A stretch of DNA of 64,000 nucleotides, taken from assembly GCA_004431415.1 (NCBI GenBank), contig QPMI01000010.1:520730-584729 (forward strand), read 5' to 3'. Below the pieces are notes generated by a model. That model was not told where the DNA came from. It saw only the letters and a program-made list of their open reading frames with translations, and ran no database searches. Made by a program: the position numbers and the translations under genes. The stretch comes from Cyanophora paradoxa. Its lineage: Eukaryota > Glaucocystophyceae > Cyanophorales > Cyanophoraceae. Of the stretch, positions 30,769-38,686 are shown in pieces. Position 1 is the first letter of the stretch. Each line of letters opens with the position of its first letter.

Positions 30769-32718
30769 CTACGTTATTAGAGGGCGCGGCCCCCGTCGCG
30801 CCAGGTCCTCGTCGTACGCCTTCTTGCGGAGTGCGTCTGTGATCGCAGACCAGTCGCGTCTTCCGTCGAGATAACCCATGACAAGTCCTCTGTCCAACTT
30901 GAAGTAACGCTCCGGCTCCAAGTTCATGAGTTGCTGGGCCCGCTCCTCGACGCGCCGCACTCGTTCCGTAAAGGGGCCCTTCGCCGCAGATCCCAGCGGG
31001 TCCTCCTCTCGCTCAGCTTCGTAGAATTTTACAATGTCTCCGCCCAGATTCGAAATATCACGGTGCTGTTCTGCAATCCGCGCCTGTTGGCGGTTGACAC
31101 CGGTGGCCCGGGCCTGGGCTATGGCCGCCAGCTGATTATAATCGATTTTACCGGCAAGGAATTGTTGCACAGCCTCGTCCCCTGCCGCGCGCGTAATTTC
31201 GGACGAGACCGTTTCCAGGAATCCCGCCCGCAGCTCGCTTTCCGCTGCCTCTGCCTGCTCGCGGACCGCGCGCTCAGCTGGGGTTTCCACTTCCATTCGT
31301 TCGGGTCGTGTACCGCTGCGGATTTGCTTCAGCAGCCCCGCACGGCGAGATTCTGCTGCGTCTTTCACCTTCTTGACGGCATTGTCAGTCGCGTCATTTC
31401 CATCCATCGTCGTATACCCGGGTCGCCGCCCCGCATCCTTGTACGCGGCCCTGCGCTTGTCCGCGGCTTCCGCCTCGCGCGGGGATGAGGGGACGATCCC
31501 CGCGTTTGCGAGTTGAGCCTGGACGGCGACGGGCACCTGCTCGAGCACGGCCCTCGCCGCTGCAACGGCCACCGCCTCGGCTGCTACCACCTCTGGCGGG
31601 CGCGAGGGCCCCGCCTGCGGCTCGGGCGGGGGCGGGGGCGGGGGCTGCTGCTCCGGTGGGGGTGCGGACGGCCTGGCCACGGTCTCCGGGGGCTGAGAAG
31701 GGCCGGGCTGGGGCGCCAGCGGGGGCGTCTTCGGTCCGGGAGGCGGAGGCGGCGGCGGTGGCGGCCCCGGCGGCGGCGGCGGTGCCCCCCCTTCGTCGTC
31801 TGACCCGTCCATGTCGTCCCTGGGGGCCTTGGACGGCAGGGCCTTCTGAATGAGGGCCTCGCGCGCGCCCCTGCCCGCCTTGATTTCTCTGCGCATGGCC
31901 TCCTCTGGGAAATTGGCCTCGATGGCCTCGTTGTCCTGGCTCGTGATGCGCGCATTCTGCTCGCGGCGGGCCTTGATGTACTTCTCCTTGTCGATTCGCT
32001 TCTTCGCCCGCCTTTTCTCCCTGGGTACGTCGCGCTGGCGGCTCTCGTCCGGCCCCGGCCCCTCGCTGTCCGAGCTCGAGGGCGGCTCGGCCTGGGCAAA
32101 GGGCTGGCGCGTGTTGCGGTTCGTCCAGTCGGGGTCGTACTTCCCTCCGATCAGCTCCTCGGGCTTCTTGTTCTCTCGTGCGTAAATGCTCGTGGGCTTG
32201 AATTCCTCTCCGTTGATGATGTACTTGTAGTAGTAATACGCGTCCTCGAGGTTCATCGGGCCCAGAGTCTCGAGGCGCTTCTTGCGCTTCAGGAATTCGG
32301 TAATCTGATCCTCCTTCGACTTGCAGAACTCGCGCACTCCCGGCAGCACCGTCAGATTCTTGCCGTCCACGTCGCAGGCGCCCGCCCCCTTGGCCTTCAG
32401 GTTCGCGGTGAAGGCCGACTGGCCCATCAGCCATGCGCGGAAGCCCTCCTCGTACTCTTCGTCGAGGCTCGACTCCATCTGCTGGAATTTGTTGATGTAG
32501 TACGCGTTGGCGATGGCCTGGGCCTCCACCTCGGCGAGCTTGTCCGATTGATCGCGCTCCTCGAACCGAATTTCCGGCGTGGCCCTCGCCAGCGTCGTCT
32601 TCATCATCTGCTGAAAGTGCGCGTACTTGTCGCTCTCGAAGGGCGTGATGTGCGAGTCCCCGCCCCCCGGGATCGCGAGCACGTTGCGCGGCGCGAAACG
32701 CGAGGCGAGCCCCCTCAT
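30769..32718 (-). CDS. large proline-rich viral protein, probable virion protein
   Basis: 649 residues, ATG 32718. The N-terminal 230 residues are globular (FEERDQSDKLAEVEAQAIAN, MNLEDAYYYYKYIINGEEF). The middle carries basic helical segments and a long Pro-rich linker (PPPPGPPPPPPPPP) at about residues 315-380. The C-terminal 200 residues are charged and helical, with DWSAITDALRKKAYDEDLAR near the end. Its ATG overlaps the stop of the gene upstream on the same strand (ATGA). AAAATTTC lies 30 nt before it. Unknown family. Confidence 0.6.
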   Translation of the reverse strand: MRGLASRFAPRNVLAIPGGGDSHITPFESDKYAHFQQMMKTTLARATPEIRFEERDQSDKLAEVEAQAIANAYYINKFQQMESSLDEEYEEGFRAWLMGQSAFTANLKAKGAGACDVDGKNLTVLPGVREFCKSKEDQITEFLKRKKRLETLGPMNLEDAYYYYKYIINGEEFKPTSIYARENKKPEELIGGKYDPDWTNRNTRQPFAQAEPPSSSDSEGPGPDESRQRDVPREKRRAKKRIDKEKYIKARREQNARITSQDNEAIEANFPEEAMRREIKAGRGAREALIQKALPSKAPRDDMDGSDDEGGAPPPPPGPPPPPPPPPGPKTPPLAPQPGPSQPPETVARPSAPPPEQQPPPPPPPEPQAGPSRPPEVVAAEAVAVAAARAVLEQVPVAVQAQLANAGIVPSSPREAEAADKRRAAYKDAGRRPGYTTMDGNDATDNAVKKVKDAAESRRAGLLKQIRSGTRPERMEVETPAERAVREQAEAAESELRAGFLETVSSEITRAAGDEAVQQFLAGKIDYNQLAAIAQARATGVNRQQARIAEQHRDISNLGGDIVKFYEAEREEDPLGSAAKGPFTERVRRVEERAQQLMNLEPERYFKLDRGLVMGYLDGRRDWSAITDALRKKAYDEDLARRGPRPLIT

Positions 32719-32993
32719 TTGCTCTTCTTAGGGGTGGGCTTTGAAATTTTATCGGTCTTGGCCTTGTCTTCCTTCCCGTCCTTCTTGTCGCCGCCCTTCT
32801 TCCCCTGCTTCGTCGGGCGCATCGCCACGAATATTTCGCCGGGCGAGACGTCCTCGTACAGCGGCTTCGGCCCCTTTGGAAATTCGGGCGGGCCCTTCAG
32901 CTTCTCCTTCGCCTCCTTCACCTCCGCCTTGGACGGCTTCTCCTGCCCGTTCGTGGGCGCCTTTTTCGCGGGCTTCTTCTGTGTCTCTGGCAT
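32715..32993 (-). CDS. small lysine-rich viral protein
   Basis: 92 residues, ATG 32993. Very basic at both ends (KKPAKKAPTNGQEKP; GKEDKAKTDKISKPTPKK) with a short central hydrophobic core (SPGEIFVAMRP). It could be a DNA-packing core protein, by composition only. ATTTTTCT precedes it. Its stop codon overlaps the start of the next gene as ATGA, indicating tight packing or translational coupling. Confidence 0.6.
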   Translation of the reverse strand: MPETQKKPAKKAPTNGQEKPSKAEVKEAKEKLKGPPEFPKGPKPLYEDVSPGEIFVAMRPTKQGKKGGDKKDGKEDKAKTDKISKPTPKKSK

Positions 32994-32995
32994 GT

Positions 32996-33334
32996 TTAAC
33001 CGTCACCAGAAAAATATGGGTTCGCACCCCCGTACGTCTCGGGGAACTGCCTCTCCCACCTGCGCACGGCCGCGTCCCTCTGGTCGCCGAAGCTACGGTA
33101 GGCCGCGGCCCTCTGACCCATCACGATTTGCCAGAGCCGTGCACGGACCTCGCCCTGCAGTCTGTACACCCAATCGCGAATGTTCTCGACGATATCCGTC
33201 GGCAGCGTGGCCAACCCCGCCTTCAGCTCGGGCACATCCGTGGGATCCTCTTCGAGCGTCAGCTTCTGCATGCGTGCGCGCAGCATCTCAATTTGCGTGT
33301 CAATTGGGGCCCAGTAAGGGGCAGATCGAGACAT
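32996..33334 (-). CDS. viral protein of unknown function
   Basis: 112 residues, ATG 33334 (MSRSAPYWAPIDTQIEMLRA). Helical and soluble, Arg/Glu-rich, with VENIRDWVYRLQGEVRARLW in the middle and a Gly/Asn/Tyr-rich C-terminus (TYGGANPYFSGDG). The coding-strand AATTTCTCA is about 20 nt upstream. Two bases separate it from the next gene. No family recognised. Confidence 0.6.
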   Translation of the reverse strand: MSRSAPYWAPIDTQIEMLRARMQKLTLEEDPTDVPELKAGLATLPTDIVENIRDWVYRLQGEVRARLWQIVMGQRAAAYRSFGDQRDAAVRRWERQFPETYGGANPYFSGDG

Positions 33335-33346
33335 CGGGGTACGGGG

Positions 33347-33610
33347 TCACTGAGAAATTACACTGGGTCGGAAGAGGAGGTACCCCACCAGGATCCCCGC
33401 TATAATCCAGAGGGGCGACCAGTCGCGCTCCGCCGGCGCGCCCCCGGGCGTCACCATCAGCTGCCCCGCCCCGGGCCTGCGGAGGCCGTACGTGCGGTGG
33501 TCCGCCCAGTGCGGGCGCGGGAACTGCTCCTGCGGCATGCGCTCGGGGTAAACGCCGTCGAATCGGTTCTGCATTTGGTACATGTCCCTATCGAACAGCA
33601 GGGAGGCCAT
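33347..33610 (-). CDS. small viral membrane protein
   Basis: 87 residues, ATG 33610. A hydrophilic N-terminus rich in Arg, Met and Pro is followed by one C-terminal transmembrane helix (PLWIIAGILVGYLLF). TATTTCTA lies upstream. Probably a component of an internal virion membrane, by analogy with nucleocytoviruses; the specific role is unknown. Confidence 0.6.
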   Translation of the reverse strand: MASLLFDRDMYQMQNRFDGVYPERMPQEQFPRPHWADHRTYGLRRPGAGQLMVTPGGAPAERDWSPLWIIAGILVGYLLFRPSVISQ

Positions 33611-33841
33611 TTCTTAATTTGGGGAGGGACTTAGAAATACTGCCCGTGAGCTCCCTGTCGCGGATCCTGCGAAAATCGGCGAAGAGGCCGCGCGCGCAGC
33701 GCCTGCAGACGAGGCGGGCCCGCCCGCCCACGCGCGCCACCGTGATCTCGTGGCCGAACTGCAGGTGGCCCGGGAAGCAGGTGGGGGGGTAGTCGCAGAC
33801 GAAGCAGTGGCAGGGGCAGTTGCGCCGCCGAATTACATCTG
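33588..33841 (-). CDS. cysteine-rich viral ORF without an ATG
   Basis: The frame has strong GC3 codon bias and a clear zinc-binding pattern: CPCHCFVCDYPPTC, then RARLVCRRCARG. It ends at 33588, overlapping the start of the gene at 33610. It has no in-frame ATG. The only nearby ATG is the last codon of the upstream DUF5679-like gene, in another frame. Options are a -1 frameshift from that gene, a non-ATG start, or a lost start codon. Confidence 0.5.
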
Positions 33842-34228
33842 AACTGCAATCGCGGGCTCGCTCGCCGCCTTCTTCGGCGCGCGCTGGCGCTTCGGGACTT
33901 GGCTCTCGGCGGGCGCCGAGTCGTCCGCCGGGGCCGCCGTCTTCTTGACGCGGGGCGCCGCGGGGGGCTTCGGGACCGTAGGGGCTGCCGGTGCCTGGCT
34001 CGAGCCGGCGGCCGGGCCAGTGGCGTGGGCCACCTGCGGGCGCTGCGGCGGGGGGCTGGTCTCCCGGGCCCCCTCCTCGAGGACCCGGCGCATGAAGCGC
34101 GAGACCCGGCCGCTGCATTGCGTGCAGGAGCCGACGGCCACCTGGCGGTTGTTCTTGCTGGTACGCACCTCGACGTTGGCGAGCTTGGTGTTGGAACGGC
34201 ACTTGAAGCAGTAGTGGGCGTGCTCCAT
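33833..34228 (-). CDS. zinc-ribbon protein, DUF5679-like
   Basis: 131 residues, ATG 34228. The N-terminal 45 residues read HYCFKCRSNTKLANVEV, then RQVAVGSCTQCSGRVSRFM: two CxxC pairs in the arrangement of the small DUF5679 domain common in giant viruses. The remaining 85 residues are a disordered Pro/Ala/Lys tail with basic clusters (VPKRQRAPKKAASEP). TTTTTTCTGA lies about 25-35 nt upstream. A nucleic-acid or transcription-linked role is likely; the substrate is unknown. Confidence 0.65.
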   Translation of the reverse strand: MEHAHYCFKCRSNTKLANVEVRTSKNNRQVAVGSCTQCSGRVSRFMRRVLEEGARETSPPPQRPQVAHATGPAAGSSQAPAAPTVPKPPAAPRVKKTAAPADDSAPAESQVPKRQRAPKKAASEPAIAVQM

Positions 34229-34229
34229 G

Positions 34230-34397
34230 CTAGCTACGGGGATGTAAGCAGCCTTCAGAAAAAAGTGCGTAGTAGCGGACGGCGCACCGGGCGCAGCAGA
34301 CGTAGACGCCCGCCTTGAGCACCCAGCCGCGCTTGGTCTGCGGCAGGCGGCAGATTTTGCAGCAGAGGGGCCTCGGCTTACGGCATGAGGATCCCAT
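34230..34397 (-). CDS. 55-residue double-CxxC zinc-binding protein
   Basis: Short gene, ATG at 34397, stop at 34230-34232. Residues C13-KI-C16 and C35-AR-C38 form a compact zinc ribbon, followed by AVRYYALFSEG. The coding strand has GATTTCTGG about 15 nt before the ATG, as for other viral genes. It fills the gap between the RuvC and DUF5679-like genes exactly. With its neighbours it forms a run of three small zinc proteins. Confidence 0.6.
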   Translation of the reverse strand: MGSSCRKPRPLCCKICRLPQTKRGWVLKAGVYVCCARCAVRYYALFSEGCLHPRS

Positions 34398-34415
34398 CTG
34401 CGGGCCCTCCAGAAA

Positions 34416-34892
34416 TCACAACGGATTGAGGGCGGCGTAGAGGGCGATTAAGTAGGCGTCGCAGAGGTCATCGAGCTTCCCGTTTCGATCCGCGATATCG
34501 GCAAGCTCGGCGGGTACAAGGTCGCGGCACTTGTCCACGGCGCCGCGCTTACGCTCCTTGTAGCTCGGGTTCGAGATCTTGAAGAAGTGCTTGATGGCGC
34601 GCGGGCTCACGATGCGCGCACGCCCGTACAGGAGGGCGTGGAGCGTGCACTCGATGCAACGATTAATTCCCGTCCTCTGGCCCTCGATCGCGATCTGGTC
34701 GGGAAGGCCGAAGGCGCTATGGCCGCGAGTAACCTCAACCAGGCGCGCCACAAGGCGGCCACAGCAGCGCGCAGACGGGAAGAGGGCGATCTTTTGCCAG
34801 TCGAGAATCTGGGATTCCTTTGTCTGCGGATCGAATTCGATGAGGCACCAGGCGAAATTAATGACCCCCACATCCACGCCGAGAATCTTCAT
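34416..34892 (-). CDS. RuvC-like Holliday junction resolvase
   Basis: 158 residues, ATG 34892. Cleaves four-way junctions or branched replication intermediates before packaging. RNase H-fold catalytic positions are visible: D7 in LGVDVGVINFAW, E70 in QIAIEGQRTGINR, and the C-terminal DDLCDAYLIAL (D141/D142, D145). The conserved SPRAIKHFFKI segment also fits poxvirus A22-type enzymes. It is divergent from the packaging ATPase, with a 37-bp gap holding AAGAAAATCT. This pairing suits coupled resolution and packaging. Confidence 0.88.
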   Translation of the reverse strand: MKILGVDVGVINFAWCLIEFDPQTKESQILDWQKIALFPSARCCGRLVARLVEVTRGHSAFGLPDQIAIEGQRTGINRCIECTLHALLYGRARIVSPRAIKHFFKISNPSYKERKRGAVDKCRDLVPAELADIADRNGKLDDLCDAYLIALYAALNPL

Positions 34893-34929
34893 TCCGAGGT
34901 CACAAGAAAATCTGAATGAAGGGGGTAAA

Positions 34930-35991
34930 ATGGCCAAGGACCCCAAGAAGCCGAAGAAGCCGAAGGCGGCCAAGCCCCAGGCCGCCCAGCCCCAGGGCAC
35001 CGCCCCCGCCCCCGCCGGCCAGGCCACCGGCTCGGGCTCGGGCACCGCCCCCGCCGCCGGCGCCAGCTGCGCGATGGGCATGACGGAGGACGGCATGCAG
35101 CTCACGCCCGAGCAGGTCAACGCCTTCCTCGACAACTCGAAGACGGGCGGCATCGAGCGCATGGCCTGCCTGCCGGAACTTAAGTGGTTCGACGTGAACA
35201 CCGTGAAGTCCGACGCCACCGTCGTGTGCGTGGGCAAGCGGCGCACGGGCAAGTCCTTCTTCCTTCGCGATCTCATGTTCAACCTCTCGGGCACCTTCCC
35301 TGGGGGTATCGTGATCAGCCAGACCGATCGCCTGAACGGGTACTGGAAGCAGTACATACCCCAGCGCTTCATCTGGCCCAAGTACAACCCGGGCGTGCTC
35401 TTCCATCTATTCAGGAGGCAGCAGGCGATCATGCAGCACAACAAGTCGGAAGACGTGCTGGCGGGAAAGGAAGATCCCGTCGACCCGCGATTTTTCGTGC
35501 TGCTCGACGACGTGATTTCCGACGCGCGGCTGCGGTACGACGAGGCCCTCAACGAGCTGTTCGTGGCGGGGCGCCACTACAAAATCATGACCCTTATCAC
35601 GACGCAGTATGCCAAGGGCATCAATCCCGTCCTGCGCTCCAATACTGATCTGGCTGTCATTTTCAAGTGCTCGCAGGCGATGCAGCGCGAGGCCCTCGCA
35701 AAGGAGTGGGGCGACATCATATCCCAGCGCGCCTTCTACTACCTGCTCGATAAATACACGCAGGATAACCACTGCCTTATCATCGATTCTTCCAACAACT
35801 CTACGAACCCTCTGGACGTCCTGTACGTCTACAAGGCCGAGGAGCCGCCCCCGTTCCGAATCGGATCCAAGGAGTACTGGGAGGGCGAAACCGTCAACGG
35901 GGAAAATCTCGTGGGTCCGGACGACGGCACGGTGGACAAGACGCTCCTCGGCATGATAGATAATTTCAGGAAGCACCGCGGCCTCGCCTGA
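34930..35991 (+). CDS. A32-like DNA packaging ATPase (FtsK/HerA family)
   Basis: 353 residues, ATG 34930. Pumps genomic DNA into preformed capsids. After a Lys/Pro/Ala-rich leader (1-50), the ATPase core has Walker A GKRRTGKS (102-109), IVISQTDRLNGYW, Walker B FVLLDDV (189-195), and the sensor region AGRHYKIMTLITTQYAKGIN with PVLRSNTDLAVIF. Length and order are typical of nucleocytovirus and mriyavirus ATPases. It appears intact. The leader is longer than in many relatives. Confidence 0.92.
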   Translation: MAKDPKKPKKPKAAKPQAAQPQGTAPAPAGQATGSGSGTAPAAGASCAMGMTEDGMQLTPEQVNAFLDNSKTGGIERMACLPELKWFDVNTVKSDATVVCVGKRRTGKSFFLRDLMFNLSGTFPGGIVISQTDRLNGYWKQYIPQRFIWPKYNPGVLFHLFRRQQAIMQHNKSEDVLAGKEDPVDPRFFVLLDDVISDARLRYDEALNELFVAGRHYKIMTLITTQYAKGINPVLRSNTDLAVIFKCSQAMQREALAKEWGDIISQRAFYYLLDKYTQDNHCLIIDSSNNSTNPLDVLYVYKAEEPPPFRIGSKEYWEGETVNGENLVGPDDGTVDKTLLGMIDNFRKHRGLA

Positions 35992-36017
35992 TTTTTTCTG
36001 AGGCTACGTGCGTAACC

Positions 36018-36362
36018 ATGTCGCCCAGCGCCCACATCGCCTCCGTCTTCCGCGTCGAGTCCATCGCCTACGACTGCCTCCTGGAGGCCAGCCTTGACCC
36101 CTCCTCGCCCTTTAACGACGGCGAGGTCAGCAGCGCCCTGGAGAGGATCTGCGACGCGCTGGGAATTAATTGGGAGCGCCTGACCGCGGAGGCGGCGGAC
36201 GAGGCCGCGGCCGAGTCGCTGGGGAGCGAGGATTCCAGCTCGGAAGAGATGACAGACGAAGAGGGAGACAGGGTTATTTACGTGCGCGACCCGGACGACT
36301 TTGCAACCTCGGAATCGAGCTCGGAAGAGGAGGAGACTGAGGACGAGGACTCCGACGCCTAG
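36018..36362 (+). CDS. acidic viral protein
   Basis: 114 residues, ATG 36018 (ACCATGT). The N-terminal half is globular and helical (SVFRVESIAYDCLLEASL, ALERICDALGINWERL). The C-terminal half is strongly acidic with Ser-Glu/Asp runs (SEDSSSEEMTDEEGD, SSSEEEETEDEDSDA) that look like casein kinase II sites. ATTTTTTCTGA lies 20 nt upstream. No family recognised. It may mimic an acidic chaperone or activation tail. Confidence 0.6.
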   Translation: MSPSAHIASVFRVESIAYDCLLEASLDPSSPFNDGEVSSALERICDALGINWERLTAEAADEAAAESLGSEDSSSEEMTDEEGDRVIYVRDPDDFATSESSSEEEETEDEDSDA

Positions 36363-36397
36363 GCGCGCCCCTTAAAAATTTCCGAGGCCCCAGGAAA

Positions 36398-36742
36398 ATG
36401 TCAAAGGTGCTCCTAGGGCTCTCCCAGGCTATCGTGCAGTACGCCCTCGGCCTGGCATCCGGCTCCCTCATCGACGCCGCCTTCTCCTCGCACGAAGGCG
36501 AAAATAGGGCGGGCCACGCGGCCGAGCTCGCCGCGCAAGTCGCCGTCAACGGCCTCTCCCTCGGCCTGCTCTCGAAATACGTGCTCACCCTCAAGTTCTT
36601 CGACGACGACCCCACGGGCGGAATTATGTTCATCCTCGGATTTACACACGGGCAGACGAACATGCTAATCAAGGCTACCAGCGCTAGCTTCGGAATCAAG
36701 CAGGCGCTCGAGCGGAAGGCCGCCGCGATCACTAAAGAGTAG
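36398..36742 (+). CDS. viral protein with hydrophobic segments
   Basis: 114 residues, ATG 36398. Contains two or three moderately hydrophobic helices (VLLGLSQAIVQYALGLASG; VNGLSLGLLSKYVLTL; GGIMFILGFTHG), suggesting a membrane-associated protein. It is preceded by AAAATTTCC. Its stop (36740-36742) abuts the stop of the VLTF3 gene on the other strand. Function unknown. Confidence 0.6.
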   Translation: MSKVLLGLSQAIVQYALGLASGSLIDAAFSSHEGENRAGHAAELAAQVAVNGLSLGLLSKYVLTLKFFDDDPTGGIMFILGFTHGQTNMLIKATSASFGIKQALERKAAAITKE

Positions 36743-37704
36743 CTAAAGAGTAGGAAAGAAATGCCAGTCGTTGTACTCGCAGATCCTGTTCCAAATCGAA
36801 TCTAACTCCGAGAGTTTCTGCCTGCTCTTGAGCAAGGGAAAATAGGGGAGGTGCTGGGGCAAATCTAGCAGCACGAAAATCTGCCTGAAAACGTAGTTGT
36901 AGTTGAGCATGTTCTTCCTGCCCTGCGACTTGAACATGCTGAAGGGGACCTCCACCAGGGCGAACATCTCCTGCACCCGGTCCATATCCTCCGCGCTCAT
37001 CGGAGGCGGGCGCTCGCCCGTGATGCGCCACTTGATCTGCGCCCAGCGCTCGATGTACTTCTGCTGCTTCAGAGCCCGGAGAACTTGGCGGATATTGTCT
37101 TTGCTCCACTCCTTCCCTGCCATGCGCCGCGCAATAGCTGCCAGCACGTCCTCGGGTACAGGAGAATCCTCCAGGCAGTGCTGCTTAAGTCGCTCAGATA
37201 CGTGGTACTTCCGCAGGTAGTTGCTGTGGATTTCGCTGACAGCCAGGGGTTGATGGTCCGGATAATAAAAATCCAGGACCAGACCGCAGCCTTGGCAAAC
37301 CAGATCCCCATCCAGGTGAACACCAACGAGGGCGGTAGAGCCGCAATTTCCGCAGGGGACAGCGGCTTCGCCTTGGGGGCCTTGGGTGCGACGGTTGCGC
37401 TTGCGGGGGCGCTCTCCGGCTCCAAGGTAGGAACTGGTGATGGCGGCGGCGGCGGCGGGGTACGGTGCCGGAGTGTCGAAGTCTGGGTCCCCCTCGTCGT
37501 GAAGGATGGCGCCGTAGCGCTGGATCTGCTCAAAGTTTCGGAGGAGGAGATCGATTTCGCCAGAGTCTGCCATTCCTCCGAGTCCTCGTACTGCAGCTGA
37601 GCTACGCCCTTGCAGAAGTAGCAAACTGGCTTCACGCAATCGAGTGGGTCCCAGCCGCAGGTGAGCCCGCAGATGTGACAGAAGGCGTTGCTCAGGTGAT
37701 TCAT
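36743..37704 (-). CDS. VLTF3: poxvirus-type late transcription factor VLTF3
   Basis: Late-gene transcription factor conserved in nucleocytoviruses. The frame from ATG 37573 (276 residues) has a zinc ribbon (CGNCGS ... CQGCG), then the VLTF3 core: SNYLRKYHVSERLKQH, ALKQQKYIERWAQIKWRI, MFALVEVPFSMF, RKNMLNYNYVFRQI and the C-terminal WNRICEYNDWHFF. Upstream, in another frame from ATG 37704, lies a well-coded extension with further Cys pairs (FCHICGLTC, CVKPVCYFC). The first ATG after the promoter is 37704. Joining needs a -1 frameshift, a lost base, or a 41-nt GC-AG intron. It may drive the AATTTTCT promoters. Confidence 0.88.
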
Positions 37705-37777
37705 GTGAGGCTCAGGTGATCGCTCAGGTGAGGCGCAGGCGTACCCCGGGGCCCCACGTGGAAGCTCACCCTAGCCT

Positions 37778-37793
37778 CGGAAAATTTTCTAGG
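37778..37793. promoter_or_regulatory. palindromic divergent viral promoter
   Basis: CGGAAAATTTTCTAGG contains the perfect palindrome GAAAATTTTC, so the AATTTTC element faces both ways. It lies 13 nt before the HUH endonuclease ATG (37806) and about 75 nt before the first ATG of the VLTF3 locus (37704). One site could therefore drive both genes. Confidence 0.6.
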
Positions 37794-37805
37794 CCTTGGT
37801 CTGAC

Positions 37806-38663
37806 ATGCTCAACCTCATCGCGAGGGGCGTAGCAGCAAACAGGCAAGCCCGCGCTCCGAACCCGCACCTCCGCATGGACGCCTCCGGCCGCTCCCGGGT
37901 AGAGACTCACATCGTGGTGGGCAACATCAACGACAAGGTGCTGGCGCCCGACAAGACGTGGTTCCAGAAGGTGCTGGACGCGGCGCCCACCAAGACCTTC
38001 ACGACGCCGTCCGGGGTAGTCGAGCAGAGGCCGCAGCGCGAGTCGAATTTTATGCTCACCATCCAGACCAACTACAAGCCCCGGAGCAGGGGAGAAGGCT
38101 CCAAGGTTCAAGACGCCTTTTACAGGGGGCTGGAGGCCCTCTTCTACGACGACAGGCAGCTGGCAAAGTGCATAAAGATGGGGGTATACGCGGACAAGGC
38201 GAACCCCAAGGGTCTCGATTTTAAATCGGACATGTACGACACGCACGTGGAGAAGGGCAACGCGAACATCGGCATCGAGTACGGGCCGAGGTCGGGGCGG
38301 CTACACGCGCACATCCTGCTCACGCTGGTGCACTACTCGCGCGTGCAATTCGACGGCAAGAAGGCGTCGGATTTCCTCATCAAGTTCATGCAAACGGAGG
38401 GGCAGGGCGGCCTGCCGAATTTCTACAAGGACGACTGGTTCGGAGAGGAGTACCAGAAGACGGCGGTGCGGCCGATACGGAGAAAGGACGCCCTCGGCAT
38501 GCAGTGGACGGGCAAGGAGACGGGCTACAGGAAGCGAGAAACCGCCAGGCAGATGCACGTAGACGTAAAATTGCTACCGCAGAGCAACCTTAAGGATCTG
38601 CTGCAGCTGTACATTACGAAGACGGTAGAGGCCCTCGAGACGGGCGCTGTAAAGCTCGTGTAA
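37806..38663 (+). CDS. HUH endonuclease (rolling-circle replication initiator), copy 1
   Basis: 285 residues, ATG 37806. HUH nucleases nick an origin strand through a tyrosine and prime rolling-circle replication. Motif 1 is NFMLTIQTNY (81-90). The metal-binding HUH motif is GRLHAHILLTL (H157, H159). The catalytic tyrosine motif is LYITKT (Y269, K272). No helicase domain is fused. It is followed 23 bp later by a larger paralogue with the same three motifs. This is the gene type expected of polymerase-less mriyaviruses. Intact. Confidence 0.85.
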   Translation: MLNLIARGVAANRQARAPNPHLRMDASGRSRVETHIVVGNINDKVLAPDKTWFQKVLDAAPTKTFTTPSGVVEQRPQRESNFMLTIQTNYKPRSRGEGSKVQDAFYRGLEALFYDDRQLAKCIKMGVYADKANPKGLDFKSDMYDTHVEKGNANIGIEYGPRSGRLHAHILLTLVHYSRVQFDGKKASDFLIKFMQTEGQGGLPNFYKDDWFGEEYQKTAVRPIRRKDALGMQWTGKETGYRKRETARQMHVDVKLLPQSNLKDLLQLYITKTVEALETGAVKLV

Positions 38664-38686
38664 TTTTTTTCTTGTAGCCAATAAAT

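Noticed and set aside
34893..35552. Long minus-strand extension upstream of RuvC
   Set aside because: It is antisense to the packaging ATPase. The RuvC fold starts cleanly at ATG 34892.
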